NCBI GenBank assembly: GCA_016195325.1 | Contig: JACPZX010000008.1 | Location: 1-41,442, forward strand | Length of the DNA stretch: 41,442 bases | Source: Acidobacteriota bacterium | GTDB lineage: Bacteria > Acidobacteriota > Polarisedimenticolia > JACPZX01 | Direction: 5' to 3' | Shown here: in pieces, positions 25,631 to 33,162 of the stretch | Position numbering within the stretch: the stretch's first letter is position 1 | Layout of the letters: every line of letters begins with the position of its first letter | Notes under the pieces: model-generated | Database searches by the model: none | What the model saw: the letters and a program-made list of their open reading frames with translations, nothing else | Told to the model about the DNA's origin: nothing | Program-made: the position numbers and the translations under genes

Positions 25631-26362
25631 TCAGGCGCCGGGACCCTCGAACCTCGGCGGCCCGTCGCCATCCACCACCAGGCGCCTGTGGCCGAGCCGC
25701 CACGCGGGAAGGACATAGACGGCGCGCGGCGCGCCCCCCGCGTCACCGAGGTCGATCCTCCGCTCCTCGTGGAAGTGGCCCAGGACCAGCGCCTCGCTCC
25801 CCTCTCTGAAGAACCGGCCGGCGTAGGCGCGGCAATGCTCCTCCGGGAATCGGACCCTGTTCTTCAGGTTGGTGCCGGCCAGCTTCCTCTCGAGAGACTC
25901 TCCGAGAGCCATCCCCCAGGAGCCGGGGAGCATCGAGAAGACCCCGTACACCGGCGTCGACTTCGAGAAGGACTTCCACGCGCGGTACTGCCGATCCTGG
26001 ACGTTGATCGCGTCGCCGTGCGCCGCGGCGATCTTCCGCCCGGCATGCTCCACCACGAGCGCGTCCTCCGCCACGTCGTCGAACGGCCTGCCGAGATGGT
26101 TCCGTCGCAGATGGAAGTCCCTGTTCCCCTCCACGTAGAGCAGGCGCACGCCGCGCCCCCGCAGATCCTCGAGCGCGCCGAGGACGCGGTCGTGGTGCGG
26201 CAGGGCGAAGCGCGGCGTGCCGAACCAGAGGTTGAAGAGGTCGCCCAGGATGCACAGCGTCGAGGCGCGGCGCGCCTCGCCCGAGAGGAACGAGACGAAG
26301 GCGTCCACCTCCGGGTCGTCCCTCGTGAGGTGCGCGTCGGCGACGAAGAGAAGCGGCCCCAT
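25631..26362 (-). CDS. lpxH: UDP-2,3-diacylglucosamine diphosphatase-like metallophosphoesterase
   Basis: 243 residues of the calcineurin-like phosphoesterase fold. Metal ligands fall where E. coli LpxH has them: Asp9/His11 (ADAHL), Asp41 (GDLF), Asn80-Arg81 (GNRDF), His115 (HGD), His196 and His198 (GHFH). A helical cap follows HGDAINVQDRQYRAW, as in LpxH. The enzyme hydrolyses UDP-2,3-diacylglucosamine to lipid X in lipid A synthesis at the inner membrane. The ATG at 26362 is 3 nt after the TPR protein stop, so the two are co-transcribed. Another phosphoesterase activity is possible, but the close match of the metal set and cap supports LpxH. Confidence 0.75.
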   Translation of the reverse strand: MGPLLFVADAHLTRDDPEVDAFVSFLSGEARRASTLCILGDLFNLWFGTPRFALPHHDRVLGALEDLRGRGVRLLYVEGNRDFHLRRNHLGRPFDDVAEDALVVEHAGRKIAAAHGDAINVQDRQYRAWKSFSKSTPVYGVFSMLPGSWGMALGESLERKLAGTNLKNRVRFPEEHCRAYAGRFFREGSEALVLGHFHEERRIDLGDAGGAPRAVYVLPAWRLGHRRLVVDGDGPPRFEGPGA

Positions 26363-26365
26363 CCC

Positions 26366-27667
26366 TCAGCGGAAGATCATCTCGACGAGCCCGTTCTCGA
26401 AGCAGAAGTTGCGGACCAGGTGGCCGCGCTTGACGTAGTCCATGAGGAGGTAGAAGAAGTCCTTCTCGGCCGCGACGCGCTCGGGTGACGGCGGCAGGAG
26501 AGGCGGCGGCGTGGTCGAGTGGAGGCCCATCTGCTCGAGGGCCGTGATCGGATCGACGGGCGGCGGCACGTAGTTCGGATCCGGCGGCGGCTCCGGCGCC
26601 AGCTTCGCCTTCCGGGCCTTGAGCGCGGCGATGCGGGCCTTCGCCTTCACCGGGTCTGCGGCCTCGGCCTGGCGATCCTTCTCCCAGGCGGCGCGCGCGT
26701 CATCCTGCGCCTTCGAGTCCCGCTCGCGCGCGGCGCGCAGCGGCTCGGCGGCCTTCAGGATCTTCTGAACCAGGGCGTCGTCGTCGAGCGTCGATCCCTT
26801 GGGCACGAGGGCCGAGGCGGTGGGCGACCCTGCGTCCACGAACTTGCGGACGATGGAGGCGAGGTACGTGAGCTCGGTGCGCATCTCGTCCTCCTTCGCC
26901 TGCCGCCACGTCGATTCGGCGTCGGCGTACTTTCCGGCGAGCAGATAGGAGAGCCCGAGCTGATGGCGATCGCGGTCCCGGGTGGGATCGAGCTTCAGGA
27001 GCCCGGCGTACGCCTCCGCGGCGCCGTCGTAGTTCTTCTCGTGGAACCGGGAGCTCGCGAGGCTCTCGAGCGCGATGCGCAGGGCGACGCGATCGACGAC
27101 CGCCGCGCCGTCGGCGGCCTGGACCGAGCGGCCGTAGTAGTCGGCGGCCTGGGCGTCCTTTCCGAGAAACGTGTAGAGCCGCCCGGCCCGGAAGAGCGCC
27201 CCCTGCCCGGCCGGGGCCGGCGCCTTCGGCTTCTCGAGGAGCGCCACTCCCTTCTTCGCGGCGTCGGTCCCCTTCACGGGATCGGTGAGATCGTTGATGT
27301 AGATCGCGGAGAGGTAGTAGTAGCTGTCCACGGGGGCGCTCCCGGAGGCGATCTCCTTCTCGAGCACGGGCACGGCGCGCTTCTTCAGCTCGAGCTCCTT
27401 CTCCTTGCTCCCCATCGACTGCGCGTAGCAGCTCCCCGCCTCGTAGAGGATCGCGCCGGTCTCCTGGCCGGCCGCCAGGAGGGCGTCGAACTTCTTCAGA
27501 GCCTCGCTGTAGGCGCCGCTCGCGTACAGCGTCTCCGCCTCGAGGGTGAGGGCGCTCGCGTCGGCCTTGCCGGCGGCCGGGGGTTCCGGCGCGGCCGTGG
27601 CGGCTCCCGTCGCCAGGACGAGCAGAATGGACAGGGGCGTGAGCGCGAACAGCGGTCGATGTCTCAT
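26366..27667 (-). CDS. Secreted TPR-repeat protein of unknown function
   Basis: 433 residues with a signal peptide (about 1-26, GAATAAPEP). Helical TPR-like pairs run from about 40 to 300 (ALTLEAETLYASGAYSEALKKFDALLAAG; ALESLASSRFHEKNYDGAAEAYAGLLKLDP; RHQLGLSYLLAGKYADAESTWRQA). A charged helix of Lys/Ala (about 330-350) and a Pro-rich segment (APEPPPDPNYVPPPVDP) follow. The C-terminus YLLMDYVKRGHLVRNFCFENGLVEMIF is the most conserved-looking part, but I do not recognise it. It may serve as a scaffold in the periplasm. It shares a transcript with lpxH and has its own extended -10 promoter upstream. Confidence 0.7.
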   Translation of the reverse strand: MRHRPLFALTPLSILLVLATGAATAAPEPPAAGKADASALTLEAETLYASGAYSEALKKFDALLAAGQETGAILYEAGSCYAQSMGSKEKELELKKRAVPVLEKEIASGSAPVDSYYYLSAIYINDLTDPVKGTDAAKKGVALLEKPKAPAPAGQGALFRAGRLYTFLGKDAQAADYYGRSVQAADGAAVVDRVALRIALESLASSRFHEKNYDGAAEAYAGLLKLDPTRDRDRHQLGLSYLLAGKYADAESTWRQAKEDEMRTELTYLASIVRKFVDAGSPTASALVPKGSTLDDDALVQKILKAAEPLRAARERDSKAQDDARAAWEKDRQAEAADPVKAKARIAALKARKAKLAPEPPPDPNYVPPPVDPITALEQMGLHSTTPPPLLPPSPERVAAEKDFFYLLMDYVKRGHLVRNFCFENGLVEMIFR

Positions 27668-27706
27668 GGGCGGCCGTCTCCAACGGGTTCTTCGATCGGG
27701 AGGCGC

Positions 27707-27715
27707 ATCATACCA
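27707..27715 (-). promoter_or_regulatory. Extended -10 promoter of the TPR-lpxH unit
   Basis: Minus strand TGG-TATGAT (27715-27707) matches the TGnTATAAT extended -10 form. Start near 27700, about 33 nt before the ATG at 27667. No -35 is seen, as is usual for this type. Confidence 0.35.
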
Positions 27716-27735
27716 CCCGGCGGCGCGTCGCCGGG
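27716..27735 (-). terminator. Hairpin after tgt
   Basis: CCCGGCG (27716-27722), 6-nt loop, CGCCGGG (27729-27735), a perfect 7-bp stem 20 nt after the tgt stop. No U-run. Together with the new promoter next to it, it probably closes the queuosine operon. Confidence 0.35.
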
Positions 27736-27755
27736 CCGCCTCCCCGACCTTTCGA

Positions 27756-28880
27756 TCACGCGTCCGGATCCGCCGCGACGCTCTTGAGCCCCGGGAGGAC
27801 GGAGGCCGCCCAGGCCGCGAAACGCCCCTCCACGATCGCCTGGCGCGCGCGCCGCATCAGCTCCTGGTAGAAGTGGACGTTGTGAATCGTGTTGAGGCGC
27901 ATCGAGAGGATCTCCTTCGACTGGAAGAGGTGCCTCAGGTACGCCCTCGAGAAATTCCGGCACGCGTCGCAGCCGCACCGATCGTCGAGCGGCCGCGGAT
28001 CCTCCGCGAACTCGCGCCGCTTGATGCTGACCGGCCCCGACCACGTGAAGAGGGTGCCGTTCCTCGCGTTGCGGGTCGGCATGACGCAGTCGAACATGTC
28101 GATGCCCGCCGCGATCCCCGCCAGCAGATCGCGCGGGGTCCCCACGCCCATCAGGTAGCGGGCCCTCGCCGCGGGAAGCCGGGGGGCGGTGAAGGCGACG
28201 ATGCGGTCGATCTCCTCGCGCGGCTCGCCCACGCTGACCCCTCCGACGGCGAAGCCGTCGAAGGGAAGGGCCGCCGTCTCGCCCGCGGACATCTCCCTCA
28301 GATCCTCGTGGGTCCCTCCCTGGACGATGCCGAAGAGAGCCCGGGCCCCCGACCGGTGATCGAGGCAGCGCCGCGCCCACCGCAGCGTCCGCTCGACGGC
28401 CGAGGCGATCTCCTCCTTCGAGGACGGCAAGGCCGGGCAGACGTCGAGCGCCATCATCACGTCCGGGCCGAGGGCCTCCTGGATCCCGACGCTCAGCTCG
28501 GGGGTCAGGCGGTGCGTCGATCCGTCGAGGTGCGAGCGGAAGACGACCCCCTCCTCGCTCACGTCGCGGAACGAGGCGAGGCTGAAAATCTGGAACCCCC
28601 CGCTGTCGGTGAGGATCGCCCCGTCCCAGGAGGCGAAGCGGTGCAGGCCGCCGAGCGCGCGGACCGTCTCGTGGCCCGGGCGCAGGTAGAGATGGTACGT
28701 GTTCCCCAGGATCATCCGCGCGCCGCAGGCCTCGAGCTCCCGGGGGGTGAGCGCCTTCACGGCGCCGTACGTCCCGACCGGCATGAAGGCCGGCGTGTTC
28801 ACGTCGCCGTGGGGGGTCCTCAACAGGCCCGCCCGCGCGAGCCCCCCGGGCTCCACGGCGTGCAGCTCGTACTCGATCAC
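27756..28880 (-). CDS. tgt: tRNA-guanine transglycosylase (bacterial TGT)
   Basis: 374 residues. Exchanges guanine-34 in tRNAs Asp, Asn, His and Tyr for preQ1. The general acid Asp92 (TDSGGFQIFS), nucleophile Asp264 (GIDMFDCVMPTRNAR) and the zinc set Cys302, Cys304, Cys307 and His333 (RCGCDACRN, NTIHN) are all present, as in bacterial TGT. It is not the DNA-modifying DpdA form, which is more distant. GTG 28880 is 16 nt after the queA stop. It is the last gene of the DUF2400-nfo-queE-queC-queA-tgt unit. Confidence 0.93.
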   Translation of the reverse strand: MIEYELHAVEPGGLARAGLLRTPHGDVNTPAFMPVGTYGAVKALTPRELEACGARMILGNTYHLYLRPGHETVRALGGLHRFASWDGAILTDSGGFQIFSLASFRDVSEEGVVFRSHLDGSTHRLTPELSVGIQEALGPDVMMALDVCPALPSSKEEIASAVERTLRWARRCLDHRSGARALFGIVQGGTHEDLREMSAGETAALPFDGFAVGGVSVGEPREEIDRIVAFTAPRLPAARARYLMGVGTPRDLLAGIAAGIDMFDCVMPTRNARNGTLFTWSGPVSIKRREFAEDPRPLDDRCGCDACRNFSRAYLRHLFQSKEILSMRLNTIHNVHFYQELMRRARQAIVEGRFAAWAASVLPGLKSVAADPDA

Positions 28881-28896
28881 GTGGCGCTCCGTCCCA

Positions 28897-29967
28897 TCAG
28901 AGGATCAGCATCGCGTCGCCGTACGAGTAGAACCGATACTCGCGGGCGACCGCCTCGGCGTAGGCCGCAAGGATACTCTCCCGCCCCGCGAAGGCCGCGA
29001 CGAGGAGGAGGAGCGACGACTCCGGAAGATGGAAGTTCGTGATCAGCGCGTCGACGGCGCGGAAGGCGTGCCCGGGGCGGATGACGAGGTCGCACGCCCC
29101 GCTTCCCGGCGCGAGCCCCGCGGTCCCCGTCGCGCGGTGCTCGAGGGTCCGGGCGACCGTGGTGCCGACCGCGACGACGCGCCCTCCGCGCGCCCGCGTC
29201 TCGCGGAACGCCTCCGCCAGGCTCTCGCCGATCTCGAACGGCTCGGCGGCGACGCGATGGTCCTCGATCTCCTCCGCTCGAATCGGCTGAAAGGTCCCCC
29301 ACCCGACGTGGAGCGTCAGGCTGGAGACGGCGACCCCCGAAGAGCGCAGCGCGTCGAGCAGCGCGGGGGTGAAGTGGAGCCCGGCCGTCGGCGCGGCGAC
29401 CGCACCCGGCGCCGCCGCGAAGACCGTCTGGTATCTCTCGCGATCGCGCGCGAGCCTCGGGTCGGCGTCCGTCCGGCGGATGTAGGGGGGCGTCGGCGGG
29501 AGGCCGCACCCCTCGAGCGCGCGATCGACCCCCGCGCCGGCGCGGAGCGCGACGCGCGCGATCGCGCTCCCCTCCTCGCGCCCGGTCACGGTGACGACAA
29601 GTCCGCCCGGGTACTCGTGCCGCGACGCGGGCTCGCTCCGGCCGAATCCCCGGACGAGCGCCCGCCATTCCTGCGCGACGTCGGGGTCCCCTTCCGCTGC
29701 CGGGGCGTCGATCCGCTCGAGGAGGAGGACCTCGACCGAGCCGCCCGTGGGCTTCCTCGCGAGGAGGCGGGCGGGCCGGACCCGCGTGTCGTTGACGACG
29801 AGAAGATCTCCCCTCGCAAGGTACCCGGGGAGCTCTCGGAAGACGCGGTGCTCGAGGCGACCGCTCCTCCGGTCGAGGACCATGAGGCGCGAGAGGTCGC
29901 GCTCGCGGGCGGGCTCCTGCGCGATGAGCCGTTCGGGGAGATCGAATCGGAACTCGCGGAGCTTCAT
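28897..29967 (-). CDS. queA: S-adenosylmethionine:tRNA ribosyltransferase-isomerase
   Basis: 356 residues. Transfers the ribosyl part of SAM to preQ1-34 in tRNA to make epoxyqueuosine. The N-terminal [36 protein letters not shown], the [11 protein letters not shown] and [15 protein letters not shown] motifs, and [10 protein letters not shown] and [20 protein letters not shown] identify QueA. ATG 29967 overlaps the queC stop by four bases (ATGA), so the long open frame upstream is only an accident of GC-rich sequence. It lies between queC and tgt, which supply and insert its substrate. Confidence 0.93.
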   Translation of the reverse strand: MKLREFRFDLPERLIAQEPARERDLSRLMVLDRRSGRLEHRVFRELPGYLARGDLLVVNDTRVRPARLLARKPTGGSVEVLLLERIDAPAAEGDPDVAQEWRALVRGFGRSEPASRHEYPGGLVVTVTGREEGSAIARVALRAGAGVDRALEGCGLPPTPPYIRRTDADPRLARDRERYQTVFAAAPGAVAAPTAGLHFTPALLDALRSSGVAVSSLTLHVGWGTFQPIRAEEIEDHRVAAEPFEIGESLAEAFRETRARGGRVVAVGTTVARTLEHRATGTAGLAPGSGACDLVIRPGHAFRAVDALITNFHLPESSLLLLVAAFAGRESILAAYAEAVAREYRFYSYGDAMLIL

Positions 29968-30656
29968 GCGTACGGGATCGGGTCGCGCGCCAAGGCCCCC
30001 GCGAACCCCCGGAGCCTGAGGGCGCACGAGTCGCACGCGCCGCACGCGCGCTCCTCGGATCCGTAGCACGACCAAGTCAGCTCGAAGGGGGCCCCGAGCT
30101 CGAGCCCGAGGCGCACGATCCCGGCCTTCGACATCCCGATCAGCGGCGTGACGACGCGGAGCGGGCTCCCGGGCCGCGTGCCGACCTCGATGAGCCGGTT
30201 GAACGCGTCGTAGTACACGCGGCGGCAGTCGGGATACCCCGACGAGTCCTCCTCCACCGCGCCGATGTAGATCGCGGTGGCGCCGATCACCTCGGCCCAC
30301 GACACCGCCGCCGCCAGGAAGTGCGTGTTCCGGAAGGGGACGTAGGAGACCGGGATGTCGGCGCGGGTCAGATCCGCCGCCGGGATCGCGATCGACGGGT
30401 CGGTGAGGCACGACCCGCCGATGGCGTGCAGCAGATCGAGCCTCGCGGCAAGGCGGCGCCGGACCCGGTAGTGATCCGCGATCGCCTCGAACGATCGGCG
30501 CTCGCGCCCTTCCGTGCGCTGCCCGTACGACACGTGGAGGAAGGCCGGCTCGTGCTCGCGGGCCGCGATCGCCGCCGCGACGCACGAGTCCATGCCGCCG
30601 CTGACGAGGACGATGGCGATCGGGCGCTCCCCGCCGCCGTCAGACGCCCCGGGCAT
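29964..30656 (-). CDS. queC: 7-cyano-7-deazaguanine synthase
   Basis: 230 residues. Makes preQ0 from 7-carboxy-7-deazaguanine, ammonia and ATP. The PP-loop is [10 protein letters not shown] (residues 17-25), [14 protein letters not shown] and [16 protein letters not shown] follow, and the C-terminal zinc site has Cys197, Cys205, Cys208 and Cys211 ([15 protein letters not shown]). The start ATG at 30656 lies 17 nt inside the queE 3' end; queA overlaps at the other end by four bases. Coupled translation in the queuosine operon is likely. Confidence 0.93.
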   Translation of the reverse strand: MPGASDGGGERPIAIVLVSGGMDSCVAAAIAAREHEPAFLHVSYGQRTEGRERRSFEAIADHYRVRRRLAARLDLLHAIGGSCLTDPSIAIPAADLTRADIPVSYVPFRNTHFLAAAVSWAEVIGATAIYIGAVEEDSSGYPDCRRVYYDAFNRLIEVGTRPGSPLRVVTPLIGMSKAGIVRLGLELGAPFELTWSCYGSEERACGACDSCALRLRGFAGALARDPIPYA

Positions 30657-31287
30657 CGCTCCCCCAGATGTACTTGTGGATCTGGAGCTGGAGCCGGACC
30701 TGGAGATGGTCCTCGATCATCCAGCGCGCGAGATCCTTCGGATCGAGGGTGCCGTGGGCGGGGGACAGGAGGATGGGGGCCCCCGCGGGGATCCTCCCCT
30801 CGCGGATCACGCCTCGTGCGAACTCGTAATCGCGCCGGTCGACGAGGACGAACTTCACCTGATCGCCGCTGCGGACGCGCGCCACCGTCTCCCAGTCCGT
30901 CGACCCGGCCATCCCGCTGCCGGGGGTCTTGATGTCGAGGATGACGCGGGCGCGGGGGTCGACGTCGCGCGTGGAGAGGCTCCCGCCGGTCTCGATCTGG
31001 ACCTCGTTCCCATCGTCGAGGAGGCGCCGGATGAGCGCGTGCACGCCGCTCTGCGCGAGAGGCTCGCCGCCCGTCACGGTCACGAAGCGGACGCCCCGGC
31101 GGGCGACCTCCTCGGCGACGTCTTCGACCGCCCGTTCTTCCCCTCCGTGGAAGGCGTAGGCGGTGTCGCAGTAGACGCAGCGGAGGTTGCACCCGGTCAG
31201 CCGCACGAAGGTGCACGGCCGCCCCGCCTCGGTGGTCTCTCCCTGCAGGCTCGTGAAGATCTCGTGGATCAGGAGCCGCGCGCTCAT
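30640..31287 (-). CDS. queE: 7-carboxy-7-deazaguanine synthase (radical SAM)
   Basis: 215 residues. Rearranges 6-carboxy-tetrahydropterin to 7-carboxy-7-deazaguanine. [17 protein letters not shown] (9-25) and the iron-sulfur motif CNLRCVYC (Cys33, Cys37, Cys40) identify it; this is the usual CX3CX2C form. VTGGEPL and [12 protein letters not shown] follow. ATG 31287 overlaps the nfo stop in an ATGA. The 6-carboxy-tetrahydropterin synthase QueD, which makes its substrate, is not in the window. Confidence 0.92.
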   Translation of the reverse strand: MSARLLIHEIFTSLQGETTEAGRPCTFVRLTGCNLRCVYCDTAYAFHGGEERAVEDVAEEVARRGVRFVTVTGGEPLAQSGVHALIRRLLDDGNEVQIETGGSLSTRDVDPRARVILDIKTPGSGMAGSTDWETVARVRSGDQVKFVLVDRRDYEFARGVIREGRIPAGAPILLSPAHGTLDPKDLARWMIEDHLQVRLQLQIHKYIWGSDARGV

Positions 31288-32228
31288 CGGCGCGGCTTCT
31301 TCTTCACCGCCGCCTTCTTCGGCGGCGCCTTCGTCTGGGCCGCGACGGCGATCCTCGTGGCCGGCTCGACGGGCTTCGGGCTCCCGATCTGGGCGCGCAG
31401 GAGCGTCAGGTTGGCCACGTCCTCGGCGAGATCGTCCCCCTTCGGCGTCTCGAGGACCATCGGGGCCCCGTCGAACCTCGGGTCGTTGAGGAGGCACCAG
31501 AAGGCGGTGACGCCCAGCGCCCCCTGGCCGATGTGCTCGTGCCGATCGAGCCGGCACCCCAGGCCCTTCTTCGAATCGTTGAGATGGAAGGCCCGGATCC
31601 ACTGCACGCCGATCAGCCGATTGAACTCCTCCATCACGGCGTGATACCCCCGCTCGGTGCTGATGTCGTAGCCCGCCGCGAAGACGTGGCACGTGTCGAG
31701 GCAGACGCCGAGCCGCTGCGGCGGCTCGACGCGATCGAGGATCGCGCGCAGGTGCTCGAACCGGCTCCCGACGGCCGAGCCCATGCCGGCCGTCGTCTCG
31801 AGGAGCACCCGCACACGCGAGGCGGGGCGCGCCGCGAAGAGCCCCGAGAGCGCCCGGGCGATGCGGTCGATACCGGCCTCCTCCCCCGCCCCCATGTGCG
31901 CCCCCGGGTGCGCGATGAGGTACGGGAGGCCGAGGAGATCGCAGCGATCGATCTCCTCGCCGAACGCCGCCGCGGATCGCGCGTGGAGCGCCGGGTCGGG
32001 GGAGGCGAGGTTGATCAGGTACGAGTCGTGCGCGAAGGCGGGAGCGACCCCGAGCTCGAGCTGCTTCTCCCGGAAGATCGCCGCCTCCGGCTCCTCGAGG
32101 GGCTTCACCTTCCACTGGTTGCTCGAGCGGGTGAAGATCTGGAGGGCATCGCACTTCGCCGCCGCCGCGCGCTCGACCGCGAGGTGAAGCCCCCCCGCGA
32201 TCGACATGTGAGCCCCGAGAAGCTTCAC
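31284..32228 (-). CDS. nfo: Endonuclease IV (AP endonuclease) with basic C-terminal tail
   Basis: 314 residues. Cleaves DNA 5' to abasic sites, using three zinc ions. The expected ligands are all there: FAHDSYL, LIAHPGAH, VLLETTAG, VCLDTCHVFAAGYD, AFHLNDSKKGLG, DRHEHIGQG and MVLETPKG. Compared with E. coli Nfo (about 285 residues) it has an extra tail, about 30 residues rich in Lys, Ala and Pro (ending [14 protein letters not shown]), like basic DNA-binding tails of histone H1 type. GTG 32228 overlaps the DUF2400 stop by four bases. It is unusual as a leader gene of a queuosine operon. Confidence 0.93.
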   Translation of the reverse strand: MKLLGAHMSIAGGLHLAVERAAAAKCDALQIFTRSSNQWKVKPLEEPEAAIFREKQLELGVAPAFAHDSYLINLASPDPALHARSAAAFGEEIDRCDLLGLPYLIAHPGAHMGAGEEAGIDRIARALSGLFAARPASRVRVLLETTAGMGSAVGSRFEHLRAILDRVEPPQRLGVCLDTCHVFAAGYDISTERGYHAVMEEFNRLIGVQWIRAFHLNDSKKGLGCRLDRHEHIGQGALGVTAFWCLLNDPRFDGAPMVLETPKGDDLAEDVANLTLLRAQIGSPKPVEPATRIAVAAQTKAPPKKAAVKKKPRR

Positions 32229-33040
32229 AACGCTCCCACGCTTCCCGCCGTCCGCAGGCCGAGGTTGAACAGAGCGAAATCGTAGCGGACCGGATCGTCC
32301 GGGTCGAGAGCCCGCAGCCCCTCCGTCACCTCGATCGCCATCCGCCAGTCGGCGCTCCTGCGGGCGCTGAGGCGGAGCTCGCGGCAGATCCTCGCCGTGT
32401 GGGTGTCGAGCGGCATGACCAGCTTCGAGGGGGGGACGCCGCTCCAGAGACCGAGGTCGACGTGGTCGCGGCGGACCATCCACCTCAGGAACATGTTCAT
32501 CCGCTTGCACGCCGAGCCGTCCCCGGGCGACGAGAAGAAGAATCGCACGCCGGCCCTCGATCCGCTCCGCCTTCGGCCGGAGGTCTCCTCGCGATGGATC
32601 GCGAGCGCCCGCGCGCTGAATGCGGCGATCGCGTGCCCGACGTCGGGCTGCGCCGCGTCGAACCCCTGGAGGAACGCGGCCTCGAGGGATCCGTGGCGCT
32701 CGAGAAGGCGCTTCAGGATCACGAGCATGTCGGCCACGTCGCGCCCCGTGTTGAACCGGTGCGTGAACCCCCTGAAGGCGTTCGCCGTCGAGTCGGCGCG
32801 GAGCGCGAGGACCGCCGCGGCGGGGTGCGGGCCGAGCCGATCGAGGACCGTCGCGACGCTCTTCCGGATGTGGGCGACGCGGCCGTACGCGAGAGCGGCG
32901 GCGATGAAACCGGCAATCTCCCTGTCGGCGGCCCCGTCGTACGCGCGCGGGTACCGGATGGGATCGATCTCCAGCCGATCGGCGCCGCACGCGTCGTAAA
33001 GCCCGTCCAGTCTGGCTTTGAGCGCTCCACGCGGGGGCAT
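32225..33040 (-). CDS. TIGR02757 / DUF2400 family protein
   Basis: 271 residues, close to the usual length of this uncharacterised family. DPIRYPRAYDGAADREIAGFIAAALAYGRV (26-55), FNTGRDVADMLVIL and KRMNMFLRWMVRRDHVDLGLW are typical. MPLDTHTARICRELRL, followed by DPDDPVRYDFALFNLG, resembles the VDTHxxRVxxRLGL segment with the catalytic Asp of endonuclease III-type HhH-GPD glycosylases. The LPGVGxKT lysine motif is not clearly kept. A DNA-repair role is therefore inferred, helped by the overlap with nfo, but not shown. ATG 33040 starts 7 nt after a -10-like element and has no Shine-Dalgarno, so the mRNA may be leaderless. It is the first gene of the operon. Confidence 0.75.
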   Translation of the reverse strand: MPPRGALKARLDGLYDACGADRLEIDPIRYPRAYDGAADREIAGFIAAALAYGRVAHIRKSVATVLDRLGPHPAAAVLALRADSTANAFRGFTHRFNTGRDVADMLVILKRLLERHGSLEAAFLQGFDAAQPDVGHAIAAFSARALAIHREETSGRRRSGSRAGVRFFFSSPGDGSACKRMNMFLRWMVRRDHVDLGLWSGVPPSKLVMPLDTHTARICRELRLSARRSADWRMAIEVTEGLRALDPDDPVRYDFALFNLGLRTAGSVGAL

Positions 33041-33047
33041 GGAGGCG

Positions 33048-33076
33048 AACGTACCAGAGGGCTCCGGGGCCGTCAA
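33048..33076 (-). promoter_or_regulatory. Promoter of the DUF2400-nfo-que operon
   Basis: Minus strand TTGACG (33076-33071), 17-nt spacer, TACGTT (33053-33048). The ATG begins 7 nt further on. The -35 lies in the left arm of the 28-bp palindrome. Confidence 0.4.
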
Positions 33077-33097
33077 CGCGGCCCGCCGCGTTGACGG
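33070..33097. promoter_or_regulatory. 28-bp perfect palindrome in a divergent promoter region (operator candidate)
   Basis: CCGTCAACGCGG (33070-33081), spacer CCCG, CCGCGTTGACGG (33086-33097): two exact 12-bp arms. Each arm contains TTGACG reading outward, so each serves as the -35 of one of the two divergent promoters. A dimeric repressor or activator could control both; an alternative is that the symmetry only comes from the paired promoters. Confidence 0.5.
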
Positions 33098-33119
33098 GGC
33101 GGAGGGCGGGATGTATACA
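33091..33119 (+). promoter_or_regulatory. Promoter of the FAD oxidoreductase-OmpA unit
   Basis: TTGACG (33091-33096), 17-nt spacer, TATACA (33114-33119), the best sigma-70-like promoter of the window. TATACA sits in the 10-bp palindrome ATGTATACAT. Predicted start near 33126. Confidence 0.5.
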
Positions 33120-33162
33120 TCTCCCCCTTCCTCGAGCCTTCCCGATCTCAAACCACGACAGG

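Noticed and set aside
27756-28880. tgt as a DNA-modifying DpdA
   Set aside because: All bacterial TGT motifs, including the zinc site, are present and queA sits beside it; no dpdB/C-like genes were seen.
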